Source: Gemmataceae bacterium
GTDB lineage: Bacteria; Planctomycetota; Planctomycetia; Gemmatales; Gemmataceae
Direction of reading: 5' to 3'
NCBI GenBank assembly: GCA_009692005.1
Contig: SHZZ01000004.1
Coordinates: forward strand, 78,873-142,872
Length of the DNA: 64,000 nucleotides
How positions within the stretch are numbered: position 1 is the stretch's first letter; each line of letters opens with the position of its first letter. Under the pieces are notes generated by a model. That model made no database searches. It was not told the DNA's origin and worked only from the letters and a program-made list of their open reading frames with translations. The position numbers and the translations under genes are program-made. Shown here piece after piece: positions 53,787 through 63,664 of this stretch.

Positions 53787-56700
53787 CTAATTCTCCTCGT
53801 GAAATTCCCCACCGCGTTTCATGGTGAATTGCTTGCTTTCCAAAATGGCCAGCACCGCCTCGTGGAAACGGTACTCGTTGTCTTGCAAGCGGTTCACCAT
53901 CGTTTCAATCAGGGGGTCATCCGCCAAGGAGGTTCCCCTTCCCAGCGCATACCCCAAAAGCTTCTTGCAGAAGTTCCTCAGGAAATCTTCTTTTCGTTTA
54001 CCCACGAGGTAACCCTGCAGCCCCTTTATTCCATCAAATTTCTCTCCATCTTTTAAGGCCACTTGGGTGGAAACCGGGTGCCCCCCCCCATCCTTTTCCC
54101 GCAGCCGGCCAATGGCGTCGTAGCGTTCAAGGGAGAAACCCAAGGGGTCGATGCGCGCATGACAGACTGCGCATTTAGGATTGGAACTGTGTTGCTCGAC
54201 CAGTTGGCGCACGCTAAAGGCGCTGCTGTTTTCCTTTTCAGGCAACTGTGGGACATTGGGGGGAGGCTTGGGGAGTTTTTCCCCGAGCAAAGATTCGGAA
54301 ACCCAGTTGCCCCGGAGAATCGGGCTAGTGCGGCTTGCCCCCGATTGCGCTGCCAATGGGGCCGCCATTCCTAATATGCCCCCGCGACCGTGCTGGGCAG
54401 CGCCTTCCACCCGCCGCCATTCCTTCCCTTTCACACCGGCAATGCCATAGTGCCTGGCCAGATCTTCATTAAGAAAGAGATAATCGCTATGAATTATTTC
54501 CAGCACGGGACGGTTTTCGCGAAATAGATGCATGAAATACTGAAGAGCTTCTTCGTACATGGCGCCGCGTAGCGAGGCAAACTCGGGAAAGAGTTTTTCA
54601 TTTTTTTCGTCGTTGACATCAAAGCCGCGGAAATCGAGCCACTGGCAGGCAAACTCAGCAGCCAAAGCCCTGGAACGAGGATCAGCGAGCAACCGCGCCA
54701 CCTGCTTTTTCAATTCTCCCGGTTTGGTCAGCTCATTTTTTTCTGCCAGCCTCGTCAAGGCCTCATCCGGGGTGGAGGACCACAGGAAATAACTGAGGCG
54801 CGCGGCCAATTCATTTTCGCTAACACGGGCAAAATCCTTCCCGGGCCCGGGCGATTCCAGTTTGTAAAGGAAAGCAGGGGAAGAAAAAACCGCAGCCAGA
54901 ATCAGTTGAAAAGCTTCCTCGTGTTCCATTTTCTGCGAGCGCAAAGTGGTGTAGAGTTTTTTGAACCCCGTTTTTTCCTCCGCCTGCAAGGGCCTGCGAA
55001 AGGCACGGGAGGCAAAACTTTCCAATTCAGCCCATTGTTTGCTTTCCGCTCCTACCATTTCCTTGCGGAACTGGTCCGCTTTTTTCCAAATCGGTTCCCG
55101 AAATTGCGTGAACCGCGTGGTTAAATTCTCCTGCGAGGCGTATTCCATGAATTGCGGATAGGCGTCTTGAATGCGCAGCGGATCCTGGCTGACGAATTCC
55201 AATTCGTGCCACAGTCGGTCCAGCCGGGCCGATTGCCCCTCATTCAACATTAACTCTTTCAGCGAGTCATCCTCGCGGTGGTGCAGCACCATGGTGATAA
55301 CCTCGTCAACCGGCACGATCCTTCGGTAGCACAGGGCCAGGGGGAAAACCTTGCGGAAGCGGTCCAGGTCTTGCGTATGGAGTTTTCTCCCTTTCGAATC
55401 GGGAGAGGAAAGGAGCGAGGAAATGGATTTACTTGTCTTGCCCTGGCCAAGGTTCACCTGGATCTGAAACAGGTTTTTCACCCCGGGGGCCAGAGTGGCC
55501 TCCACATCCAATGCTCGCCCTTCGGCCAGAAAGGCGGGGATTTTGAATTTCAAAATTCCGCCCGGTGGGGAATGCAAGTCATTTGTTTGAAGGTTGTCGC
55601 CAGGCTTCTTGGAGCCGAAAAAATCCGGGGGCAGCCCCCAGGCCGACTGCTGAGAATTTCCCCTGGCCAGGAAGTAGTCAATTTCCAGGTCGCGGAAAAG
55701 TGGCCCATCCAGGGAATGCAAAAGGCGGCTCAATTTGGCATCGGGGTGATCGCCCTTGGGCGCTGCGCCCTGAAGCAGGTTTTGCATTTTTTCCACGAGT
55801 GGCTGCAGGACTGGCTGGCCGGCCTTCTTGAGCAACTGCTCGCGCCAAAGCGCCAGCATTGACCCAGGCGGAATCTTGTCCGTAATGGGAGAAACCACTT
55901 GTCCTTCCAAGAAAAAATGCCAGATGGCTTTGTTGCCATGGGCATCCGCGTGCGGATTCCCCTCATGAATGTTGCTGGCGACATCCTGGGACAGTTTCCA
56001 AGTTTTTCCCCCGGGCTGGGTGTCAGCGATTTCCAAATCCACCAGGGTGAGGTCACAAATATGGTTGCGGTCGCGTGAGCCAATTACCAGGGCCAGAAGG
56101 TCATCTTTGGCAAGTTGCACGGCTGGAATAGGAGGCAGGTTGGGTTTGCCGCCGTTGTCAATGACCCCACTGGCGAGGACCCGCTTGCGGTTCCCCTGGC
56201 GGATTTCCAACGACCAAGTCACGCCGTTGCCACAGGCGGCATGAGCGTCCTCCACTCGAGGTTGAACCCTGGCGGTAAAATCCGTCGGCGAACGCCAGCC
56301 AACAATGACATCACCTCCAACCGACGGGTGAACGCAAACCGATTTCCCTGGGATGGTCCCCGGAACCTGCACGGTGCGGTCAGAGGAATTGGCGATGATA
56401 TTTGGGGTGGCGGCGATGCCCCAGCCTTTGACAAAGTCATATCCGCCGGTGGATTGAAACGCTGGCTTCAGGTGGTTTTCGACAGCAAAGGGCTGAGTGC
56501 TGGCAAAGCCCACGAGGTCCATCCAACCCAAGAGAATTTTTTTCTCCAGGCCCATGGTCGCCGCCACCTGGTCCGGCTTAAGAGTTTTGTCGTAAAAACA
56601 ATTCCCCACGGCTTCCAAATACTTGGTGGTTTTTGCAAAGGCAGCCTGCGAGGTTTTCTCAAATCCTTCTCCCAGGCGGGGGAGGTCTTTCAACAAAACC

Positions 56701-57878
56701 GTTGCACGCCCCCCGGTGGAAAACCGGGGGTTCCGCCAAACGACTTCACCCTGAGGGGAAGCCCCGGTTTGGGACCTGGCTTGGAAAGTGATTTCGTAAA
56801 AGCCGCTTTCAGGCGGAGAGCCCAGGCCGGTCATGATGCCGCCCTTGGAAGTAATTTGGGTGTCGGCTTCGTGCCACTTTTTGAAATGCCCCACAGAATT
56901 GGTTTTCCACATAACCTTCTGCAAGGCCTGAATTTCCCCCACCAGGCGCGAGATATCTCCTGGGTTCCCCCCGGCAAAAACCTCTCTGAGGGGTTGGAAG
57001 AATAAGGAAAGATTGCTGTCTGAAAGTGTCTGGTAAATCGCTCTCAGGCACTTGGCGTTTAATTTTCTCTCGCGGGAGATGGACTCAAGTCGTTCCTTGG
57101 AATTGCCTTTGTGAAGTTCCATGGCCGCCCGCAGGTAGGCTTCCAGAGGAAGGGTTCCGTTGGCATCGGCGAACTGATCGTAGAAAGAGCGGATCTCGTC
57201 CACCAATTCATCCGTCCAATCACGGCGGGTATTGAATTGAGAAAAGCGGAATCCATCGGGAGTCAAAACGGCGTGGGAAGCGATCTTCCGCGCGGCGTTC
57301 AAGTATTTATCAAAAAGCGCAGGCGACATTGACAGGGCTTCCATGGCGTTGGTGAACCCCTCGCCAGCGGCGCCATCCTTGGGGAATTCCCGCCCCGGCT
57401 GCAAATCCACACCAGTCAAGTCGCGGACCGAATTGTTGTATTCCACATGGGAAAGCCTGCGAAAGCTGACAGGGCCTGGATCGGGGACCAGCTTTTTCGC
57501 CGTCTCGCGGATTTTACCTTTGATCCAGCCAACCATTTCCTCGCGATCCAGGGCCGACAGGGGTTTGCCCTCTTTGGGAGGCATTTGCCCTGTCTCCAGG
57601 ACATCCAGGATTTTTTTCCAGGTGGGAAGATCCTTGACCGCCAGGTTTTCGGATTGGAACCCGCTCAGATCAATTTCCGCCTCGGCTTTTGCCCCGGTGT
57701 GGCATTTGTAACATTTACTGTTCAGGGTGGCTTTTATTTTGGCAAAGGTAACTGTCGCGGGCGCCGCCTTGGAATTCGAATTCTGTCCAGTCGATTTTCC
57801 GCTGGAGAAAACGAAGGCCAAAACCGCCACCAACGGCGCCGCAAACCAAAAAACACGAACTATTCTTTGAAAAGGCAT
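53787..57878 (-). CDS. Oversized DUF1587/1592/1588/1585 cytochrome c protein
   Basis: About 1363 residues. A signal/anchor helix (about 8-25), a cytochrome c domain with CYKCH at 56-60, DUF1587 (about 139-205; FRRLSHVEYNNSVRDLTGVD), then about 600 residues of mixed helical and jelly-roll sequence, DUF1595 (SFASRAFRRPLQAEE), DUF1592 (LAARLSYFLWSSTPDEAL), DUF1588 (ILRGNWVSESLLG and CAVCHARIDPLGF) and C-terminal DUF1585 (LLGYALGRGTSLADDPLIE). Usual members have 700-900 residues, so a large insert is present. The ATG at 57878 has GGGGAG upstream and begins the signal; a GTG at 57968 would give a GTGA overlap with the previous gene. Confidence 0.85.
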   Translation of the reverse strand: MPFQRIVRVFWFAAPLVAVLAFVFSSGKSTGQNSNSKAAPATVTFAKIKATLNSKCYKCHTGAKAEAEIDLSGFQSENLAVKDLPTWKKILDVLETGQMPPKEGKPLSALDREEMVGWIKGKIRETAKKLVPDPGPVSFRRLSHVEYNNSVRDLTGVDLQPGREFPKDGAAGEGFTNAMEALSMSPALFDKYLNAARKIASHAVLTPDGFRFSQFNTRRDWTDELVDEIRSFYDQFADANGTLPLEAYLRAAMELHKGNSKERLESISRERKLNAKCLRAIYQTLSDSNLSLFFQPLREVFAGGNPGDISRLVGEIQALQKVMWKTNSVGHFKKWHEADTQITSKGGIMTGLGSPPESGFYEITFQARSQTGASPQGEVVWRNPRFSTGGRATVLLKDLPRLGEGFEKTSQAAFAKTTKYLEAVGNCFYDKTLKPDQVAATMGLEKKILLGWMDLVGFASTQPFAVENHLKPAFQSTGGYDFVKGWGIAATPNIIANSSDRTVQVPGTIPGKSVCVHPSVGGDVIVGWRSPTDFTARVQPRVEDAHAACGNGVTWSLEIRQGNRKRVLASGVIDNGGKPNLPPIPAVQLAKDDLLALVIGSRDRNHICDLTLVDLEIADTQPGGKTWKLSQDVASNIHEGNPHADAHGNKAIWHFFLEGQVVSPITDKIPPGSMLALWREQLLKKAGQPVLQPLVEKMQNLLQGAAPKGDHPDAKLSRLLHSLDGPLFRDLEIDYFLARGNSQQSAWGLPPDFFGSKKPGDNLQTNDLHSPPGGILKFKIPAFLAEGRALDVEATLAPGVKNLFQIQVNLGQGKTSKSISSLLSSPDSKGRKLHTQDLDRFRKVFPLALCYRRIVPVDEVITMVLHHREDDSLKELMLNEGQSARLDRLWHELEFVSQDPLRIQDAYPQFMEYASQENLTTRFTQFREPIWKKADQFRKEMVGAESKQWAELESFASRAFRRPLQAEEKTGFKKLYTTLRSQKMEHEEAFQLILAAVFSSPAFLYKLESPGPGKDFARVSENELAARLSYFLWSSTPDEALTRLAEKNELTKPGELKKQVARLLADPRSRALAAEFACQWLDFRGFDVNDEKNEKLFPEFASLRGAMYEEALQYFMHLFRENRPVLEIIHSDYLFLNEDLARHYGIAGVKGKEWRRVEGAAQHGRGGILGMAAPLAAQSGASRTSPILRGNWVSESLLGEKLPKPPPNVPQLPEKENSSAFSVRQLVEQHSSNPKCAVCHARIDPLGFSLERYDAIGRLREKDGGGHPVSTQVALKDGEKFDGIKGLQGYLVGKRKEDFLRNFCKKLLGYALGRGTSLADDPLIETMVNRLQDNEYRFHEAVLAILESKQFTMKRGGEFHEEN

Positions 57879-57964
57879 TCCCTTCTCCCCTTCCCTCGGC
57901 AAACCCCTGTTATTTTCACCTGCCTGGTTATTCCTTGCAAGGTTCTCTTTTCTCAAAGCCCCGT

Positions 57965-58969
57965 TCACTTGGCCAGGGCGAGAAGGAGAACCGTTGTTCC
58001 CCAGCCGCTTGCAGCCACGGAAATAAACTGGTCTTTCCCATGAGGAAAGCCGCTTTCATAGTAGGCCTGAAACGGTTTGCTGCGGGATTTCACCATCCAG
58101 GAGCCGTCAGCTTTTTGTTCCTGCAAAAGAAATTCAACACCCTGGATAAACCGTTTATCCTCACTTTTTAGAGTTCCACTCAGGTGGAGTGCGGCCAGCG
58201 CTGTGGCGGTGGCGTAGGGGTCGACTTCCATTCCATCCTTCTGAGCCCAGCCTCCAGATGCTTGTTGTTTTTCCAGAATTTTCTTTCCCGCCGACTCCAG
58301 GATATTGTCGCCCGCCTGGCATTCTTTCAACCCCAGTAGGCGGAAAGCCAGATCCTCGGTTTCTTTTCCCGGAGTGTTTTCCAGCCACTGCTTCACCTGG
58401 TTTTTCCTTTTTTCGATGCGCTCTTTTTGCCTCGCCGCGCCCCAAACCCGAATGGCCCGCAAGGCCAGATAGTTGGTGGTGAAGTTGCTGGCCTCCGAGG
58501 GCGGCCGGTTTGAAGTGGCTTTCCAGTGCGGTTCTCCCGCTTGGTGTTTCAGGAAATATTCCACCACGGCGCTGGTGGTTTCATTGGGCTTAACCCCGGC
58601 TAATTCCAAAGTCAACATGGCGTAGCCGGCGGTGTCCGCCTGGCCACCCGTGCCCTGTCCCGATTGAAACCTCTCGCGGTTCTTTCCCAAAAACTCCAGA
58701 ATGAAGTCCGACTGCTTTTTGATTTCTTTCTCGGGCGGCGCTAGCCCCGCTGCCTTCATCCGCGACCAGGCCAGCATCGGTAATGCCTGGTTATGGCAGG
58801 CGAAGCACGATTTCTGTTCCACATGCCCCTGGGCAGCCTTTAAAAGCAAAGGAAGTGATTTTTCCACGGCGGCGCGCACGCGGGTTTCTCTGCTTTCTTT
58901 CTCTTCACCCGAGAGAGGTCCCCAGCCCAATCCCAACACCAGCAAGGTAAGCGTTAGAATCCTCTTCAT
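57965..58969 (-). CDS. CxxCH protein with prenyltransferase-like helical repeats
   Basis: Protein of 334 residues. Signal peptide (about 1-21), a single heme c motif CFACH at 55-59, then helical repeats in the style of squalene-cyclase/prenyltransferase alpha-alpha barrels: DTAGYAMLTLELAG, TNYLALRAIRVWG, QQASGGWAQKDGMEVDPYA and QKADGSWMVKSRS. The DxDD catalytic motif of cyclases is not seen, so it is probably a scaffold or electron carrier, not a terpene enzyme. It overlaps the upstream DUF1501 gene by four bases (ATGA) and links the PSD1-DUF1501 pair to the DUF1592-DUF1552 pair. Confidence 0.75.
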   Translation of the reverse strand: MKRILTLTLLVLGLGWGPLSGEEKESRETRVRAAVEKSLPLLLKAAQGHVEQKSCFACHNQALPMLAWSRMKAAGLAPPEKEIKKQSDFILEFLGKNRERFQSGQGTGGQADTAGYAMLTLELAGVKPNETTSAVVEYFLKHQAGEPHWKATSNRPPSEASNFTTNYLALRAIRVWGAARQKERIEKRKNQVKQWLENTPGKETEDLAFRLLGLKECQAGDNILESAGKKILEKQQASGGWAQKDGMEVDPYATATALAALHLSGTLKSEDKRFIQGVEFLLQEQKADGSWMVKSRSKPFQAYYESGFPHGKDQFISVAASGWGTTVLLLALAK

Positions 58970-60378
58970 GCCAAAATGCCCTCCACAATATGCCCGTGAA
59001 CATTGGTCAGCCGGCGTTGAATCCCGTTGTGATAATAAGTGAGCTTTTCATGGTCGATTCCCAACAGGTGCAGTATGGTGGCGTGCAAATCGTGCCAGGG
59101 AACGGGGTTTTCCTCTGCTTTCCAGCCTATTTCGTCGGTTTGTCCAAAGGCGAAGCCGGCTTTCAATCCTGCCCCAGCCATCCAGATGGAAAACCCGTAT
59201 TTGTTGTGATCCCTGCCAGCGCCAACCGTTCCCGCCGCCGACTGGGCGAAGGGAGTCCGGCCGAACTCGGTGGTGAAGAGAACGAGAGTGTCTTCCAAAA
59301 GCCCGCGCCGTTTGAGGTCGGCAAGCAGCGCCGCCACTGGCCGATCGATTTTTCCTGCTTCAACTGTGTGGTTTTCTTTCACATTCTCGTGGGCGTCCCA
59401 GCTCGATCTGGGGTTTCCTCCAATCGGCCCGCCAGAATAAATCTGCACAAAGCGGACTCCTCTTTCCAAGAGTCTGCGAGCCAGCAGACAGCGCTGGGCG
59501 CAGTCGCGTGTTTCATCCTTGTCAACTCCGTATAGCTCCAGAGTCTCCTGGGTTTCCCCGGCCAAGGAAGAAACTTCCGGCACGCTGGTTTGCAATTTGG
59601 CCGCGAGTTCATGGGCGCGGATCCTGCCGACAAGCTCTTTTTCAAACCCGGAGCGTTGCAAATTTTCCTGATTCAAGCGGGAAAGAAAATCCCTAGAGGC
59701 AGAGTCCGATTCTTTGGAGATGCTTTCGGGGCGCAGGAGGTCGCGCACCGGTTCCTTCCCTGCGCGCAGAACTACACCCTGGTGACCGGGCGGCAAAAAA
59801 CCGCTGGTCCAGTTGGACGCGCAGCCGTTCGCCTCACCGCGGCCATCGGGCAGCACCACGAACACCGGAAGATTTTCATTCTCGGCGCCAAGCCCATGGG
59901 AAATCCAGCTTCCCAAGGCGGGAAACCCGTTGGATCCAAAGCCGCTGTTTTCAAAAAACAGGGCTGGCGTGTGGTTGGCGCTCTCCGCCACCATGGAACG
60001 GATGACTGTCAAATTGTCGGCAAGCCCGGCGATGGCAGGGAATAGTTCTGACATCCACAGCCCCGACTTGCCCCGCTGGCGGAACTCCCAGTCGTTTTGC
60101 CGAAGCAAGCCGATCTGCCCGAAGAAAATGTCAGGCGGCTTGTCGCTTTTGAACGACTTCCCGTGCCTGGACCTCAACCCAGGTTTGTAATCGAAGGAAT
60201 CCAGGTGGCTGAGGCCGCCCACCAGGGTGATTTGCACGATCCGTTTGACCCGGGCTTTTTTCCCGGTTCCAATTCCCGGCAGAGGCGCCCCCTGAATACG
60301 GGAATTTAAATAACTCAACGCCACGCCGGCCAGGCTGAAAGAAGCGCTTTGCAGGATCATTCTCCGGTCGGGATTCAT
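58966..60378 (-). CDS. DUF1501 secreted protein
   Basis: Protein of 470 residues of the DUF1501 family: IVQITLVGGLSHLDSFDYKP, RFVQIYSGGPIGGNPRSSWD, VLFTTEFGRTPFAQS, GRDHNKYGFSIWMAGAG and a C-terminal WHDLHATILHLLGIDHEKLT. The N-terminus MNPDRRMILQSASFSLAG is a Tat-like signal with Arg-Arg followed by Met. AGGAG precedes the ATG. It begins seven bases after the PSD1 stop, and its own stop overlaps the next start. It differs from the DUF1501 proteins at 39286 and 47795 in loop lengths and is closer to the latter. Confidence 0.87.
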   Translation of the reverse strand: MNPDRRMILQSASFSLAGVALSYLNSRIQGAPLPGIGTGKKARVKRIVQITLVGGLSHLDSFDYKPGLRSRHGKSFKSDKPPDIFFGQIGLLRQNDWEFRQRGKSGLWMSELFPAIAGLADNLTVIRSMVAESANHTPALFFENSGFGSNGFPALGSWISHGLGAENENLPVFVVLPDGRGEANGCASNWTSGFLPPGHQGVVLRAGKEPVRDLLRPESISKESDSASRDFLSRLNQENLQRSGFEKELVGRIRAHELAAKLQTSVPEVSSLAGETQETLELYGVDKDETRDCAQRCLLARRLLERGVRFVQIYSGGPIGGNPRSSWDAHENVKENHTVEAGKIDRPVAALLADLKRRGLLEDTLVLFTTEFGRTPFAQSAAGTVGAGRDHNKYGFSIWMAGAGLKAGFAFGQTDEIGWKAEENPVPWHDLHATILHLLGIDHEKLTYYHNGIQRRLTNVHGHIVEGILA

Positions 60379-60385
60379 GGCGCTC

Positions 60386-63346
60386 CTAATCGACAGTCAG
60401 AAATTCATTGGAATTCAACAAGGCTCGGGCCAAGGCGGTCAGGCCGTGCGTTTCCACCAATTGAACCGCGTGCTGTTCTTCCATCGCGCCTGGTTTTCTC
60501 AGGAGCAGGGAGCGGAAGAGGTGCTGAACCTGCGGGGCGGTTCCTACTTGCTGATTAATTCGACAATGCTCCAAAGTGCGCTGTTGCAAATCCAGGGCGC
60601 GATTCAAAGTGAAGGCCCCATTCCACAGAGATAGCGCTTGCTGAGGCGTGGTGGTGGATGTCCGGCGCGGGGCGCTGGCGGAGTTGTCGGGACAATCGAA
60701 GCAATCGAAAGCGCCGGGGTTGGCGCCGCGCGGGACAAAGCGGTAGATGCTGCGGCGCAAAGTCTGCTCGGGACTCGACTCCACCGGGTCGTAAAAAGTG
60801 GTGCCATTGTTAAAGGTGGTTTTGTAATCGGAAACGCCCGGGCCGCCCATCCTTTGGTCCAGACGATTGGAAACATAAAGCAAAGTATCGCGAAGAACCT
60901 CGGCGTCCAGCCGTTTCGGACTCCAGCGCCAGAGCAACCGATTTTCCGCGTCCTTGACCAGCGCCCCGGCCTGGGCTCGCGAGGCCTGAGCGTAAGTTTG
61001 CGACATGACTATGGTCCGGTGCAGCCACTTCAGCGAATAGCCATGCTCCTGAAATTGCCCAGCGAGGTAATCGAGCAACTCGGGATGCGTGGCTTTGCCC
61101 CCGTTGAAACCGAAGTCACTGGGTGTATCGACAATTCCGGCGCCGAAATGGTAATGCCAAACCCGGTTGACCATCACCCGGGCGAACAACGGGTTCTCCT
61201 TGGGCGTTATCCAACGAGCGAGTTGTTCCCGCCGTTTCCCGTCTGGCGTCTGAGCATCCAGCAACCACTTGGGCATCATCGTTAAGGTGGAAATGGAGGA
61301 AGGCAGGACGGCTTCTCCGGGATCGCTGACCTGTCCCCGTCGGAGGAAGTAGGCCGACGCCGGGGGAGAGGAGACCGGAAGGTACCCCACAGAGCTCTTC
61401 CTGGCCAGTATTTCTCCCCTCATTCCTTGCAGCTCTTTTTGCCTGGCGAGCAGTCCCTGCCTGCTTGCCTGTTCATCTCCCGTGAGGAATTGACTAAACA
61501 GCGCTTCAGGAATCTCGTGGCCGCCCGCTTGATAAAGCACCCGGATTTCCTCCCCGCTCAGCGCCCGGTCAAACACCCTGGCCCTGGCCACGGCGCCTGC
61601 CAGCATGCGGTTCCCCCCCGAAGGAAAATGCCGCACTCCCAAAGTGATCAGGGAATTTCCAGAGGAAAATACCACCTGGCCCTTGGAGGCGTACTCCTTC
61701 CCATAAGGTTGGCCATTGCGAAAGCCTTGAATCTCCCCATTGCCCCGCCAAGTGATCGCCACCTGGACTAACTCATTCGTTTTTTCCTTCGGTCCATTGA
61801 AAGACTTGGTCCGGAGAAAGTTGTTACTTCCGGCCATCCATTGCCCAGCATCCTGCTCGCCAAAGACCAGGGAATCGAAAACCGAGCCATCGAGGGATTG
61901 AACGGAAATGACTCCGCCGCCCTTCTGATCTAACGACCCAAGCCGAACCCAGGCCTCCAAGGTTTTTTCACCTAGCGGCGAGGTGAGTTTCCCCGTTCGA
62001 GCAAGGCCGGTTTTCCCGTCCAAGACCAGGCCGCCCTCAGTCAACTTGGCGCCGCCTTCCAGGGAAATGTCCAGGTCGCCCTTCAAATCTTTTAGCCCTT
62101 TGGTGAAATCCCAGGCAGCCAAGGGCCTGGGGAGTTTGCTTGAAGGTTTTAACCCTGCCTTAGTGGCCACTTGCATGGTGTATTGGCCCAGGGGTAATTC
62201 CACTTGGACCAACTCTTTTTGAATCTGCGCGATTTGCGATTCTCTTTCCGGGTCGGGGAGAGGGCTGTTTCCTGGTCGAAACCCGCCCAGGGTGGCGGTC
62301 AGCTTGTAATAATCATGTTGCGTAAAGGGGTCGAACTTGTGGTCATGGCAGCGACCGCAATTTAATGTCAAACCCAGAAATGTCTGGCCCACAGCGCCGA
62401 TCAGGTCTTCCAACTCGTCCTGACGGGCCAGTTCCTTGGTCTCGGGCAAAGTTCCCAACACCGTGTTGTGAATGCCGGCCACCAGAAATCCCGTGGCTCG
62501 AAGGGAATTGGCATCCCCAGGGCGAAAGGCATCGCCAGCGATTTGCATTTTGCAAAATTCATCGTAGGGCATGTCGCGGTTCAGCGCCTCGATTACCCAA
62601 TCGCGGTAAGGCCAGGAGTTTTCCCTGGGATTATTCCTTTCAAAACCATCCGACTCGCCATAGCGCACGACATCCAGCCAGTGCCTGGCCCATTTTTCTC
62701 CATACTGAGGCGAGGTCAGGTGGCGATCGACAAAATTCGCATATGCGGAAGGCGAGGGATCCATCATGAAGGCCTGGATTTGTTCAATTGAGGGAGAAAG
62801 ACCAGTTAAATTGAGGCTAACTCGGCGCAGGAGTTTTTCCCAACCGGCCCTTGGCGACGGGGTGATTCCCTTGGCTTCCAGTTTTTTCAAGATGAAAAAG
62901 TCCAGAGGTTCTAACGGCCAGAAACGGTTGTTTATTTTGGGTAATGGCGGTGGGGCCAAAGGTTGCAGCGACCACCAGTCACGGCCGGCTCGCTTGCTGG
63001 TGGTGAATTGAAACGGGTCGATGGGGTCTTGTGAATAGAGCGCGCCTGCCTTGATCCACTGTTCCAGTTCCCCGATAGAATTGGCATCGAGTGGCTTTTT
63101 GGGGGGCATTTCCCCCTTTTTCACCATTTCCAGGAGGAGGCTTTTCTTGGGATCGCCAGGCGCCAGGGCAGGGCCTGTAAGCCCGCCCTTCAAGGCTTTT
63201 TGCCTGACGCCGAGGTCTAATCCGCCCTTCGGTTTTTCACCAGAATGGCAAACCAAGCAGTGTTCCGCAAGCAAACGGGTTCCCTCGGGAGTTGGCTTTT
63301 CTCCCGTGGAAAGGCAAATCAGAAATGACAAAGTCAAAACGCTCAC
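60386..63346 (-). CDS. PSCyt1/DUF1549/LamG/DUF1553 cytochrome c protein
   Basis: About 986 residues from a GTG start (GAGGTGG upstream). A short signal peptide (about 1-15), a cytochrome c domain with CLVCH at 30-34, DUF1549 (about 130-350; LLRRVSLNLTGLSPS, YGEKWARHWLDVVRYGESDG, CGRCHDHKFDPF), a LamG/concanavalin insert (about 420-600; KTLEAWVRLGS, VQVAITWRGNGEIQGFRNG, ARVFDRALSGEEIRVL), then DUF1553 (about 710-980; VNRVWHYHFGAGIVDTPSDF). The insert suggests binding of a polysaccharide or similar ligand. It is the first gene of a five-gene operon running to 52474. Confidence 0.87.
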   Translation of the reverse strand: MSVLTLSFLICLSTGEKPTPEGTRLLAEHCLVCHSGEKPKGGLDLGVRQKALKGGLTGPALAPGDPKKSLLLEMVKKGEMPPKKPLDANSIGELEQWIKAGALYSQDPIDPFQFTTSKRAGRDWWSLQPLAPPPLPKINNRFWPLEPLDFFILKKLEAKGITPSPRAGWEKLLRRVSLNLTGLSPSIEQIQAFMMDPSPSAYANFVDRHLTSPQYGEKWARHWLDVVRYGESDGFERNNPRENSWPYRDWVIEALNRDMPYDEFCKMQIAGDAFRPGDANSLRATGFLVAGIHNTVLGTLPETKELARQDELEDLIGAVGQTFLGLTLNCGRCHDHKFDPFTQHDYYKLTATLGGFRPGNSPLPDPERESQIAQIQKELVQVELPLGQYTMQVATKAGLKPSSKLPRPLAAWDFTKGLKDLKGDLDISLEGGAKLTEGGLVLDGKTGLARTGKLTSPLGEKTLEAWVRLGSLDQKGGGVISVQSLDGSVFDSLVFGEQDAGQWMAGSNNFLRTKSFNGPKEKTNELVQVAITWRGNGEIQGFRNGQPYGKEYASKGQVVFSSGNSLITLGVRHFPSGGNRMLAGAVARARVFDRALSGEEIRVLYQAGGHEIPEALFSQFLTGDEQASRQGLLARQKELQGMRGEILARKSSVGYLPVSSPPASAYFLRRGQVSDPGEAVLPSSISTLTMMPKWLLDAQTPDGKRREQLARWITPKENPLFARVMVNRVWHYHFGAGIVDTPSDFGFNGGKATHPELLDYLAGQFQEHGYSLKWLHRTIVMSQTYAQASRAQAGALVKDAENRLLWRWSPKRLDAEVLRDTLLYVSNRLDQRMGGPGVSDYKTTFNNGTTFYDPVESSPEQTLRRSIYRFVPRGANPGAFDCFDCPDNSASAPRRTSTTTPQQALSLWNGAFTLNRALDLQQRTLEHCRINQQVGTAPQVQHLFRSLLLRKPGAMEEQHAVQLVETHGLTALARALLNSNEFLTVD

Positions 63347-63490
63347 GCCAGGCCACCTCAGGGGGAGGGAATGCGGATCCGGCAGGTTTCATTGGCCAGT
63401 ATACCCGAGGCTTTGCCGCCCCGGAGGGATTTTTTGAACTCCTTGAAAAATGGTTGTAGCTTTGCCGGTGCCTGCCTCGGCCTTCTTTCC

Positions 63491-63539
63491 CCCCTCTCCA
63501 CGCTGCGAAGCAGTGGGGGAGAGGGGCTGGGGAGAGGGG
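63491..63539. repeat. REP-like GC-rich palindrome in a 318-bp gap
   Basis: CCCCTCTCC (63491-63499) and GGGGAGAGGGG (63516-63526) form the arms of an imperfect hairpin whose inner part CGCTGC-GAA-GCAG also pairs; the GGGGAGAGGGG-like sequence repeats at 63531-63539. Such palindromes are dispersed in many bacterial genomes. The rest of the gap between 63346 and the kinase start holds only a weak promoter-like sequence (TTGCAC at 63600, TAAATT at 63623). Confidence 0.45.
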
Positions 63540-63664
63540 ACCAAAAAAAAGAACTCGTCGCGCCGTCCGAACCTTCCGTAGCCACTCGCGAAATTGTCTT
63601 TGCACTTCTATATTTCAGACATTAAATTAACTGGACCTTTATCTCTCTTAAGGAGACCCATGCC

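Noticed and set aside
57878..57968. GTG start with a 4-bp GTGA overlap for the DUF1592-type gene
   Set aside because: It would put 30 charged residues before the signal helix, while the ATG at 57878 has a strong ribosome site.
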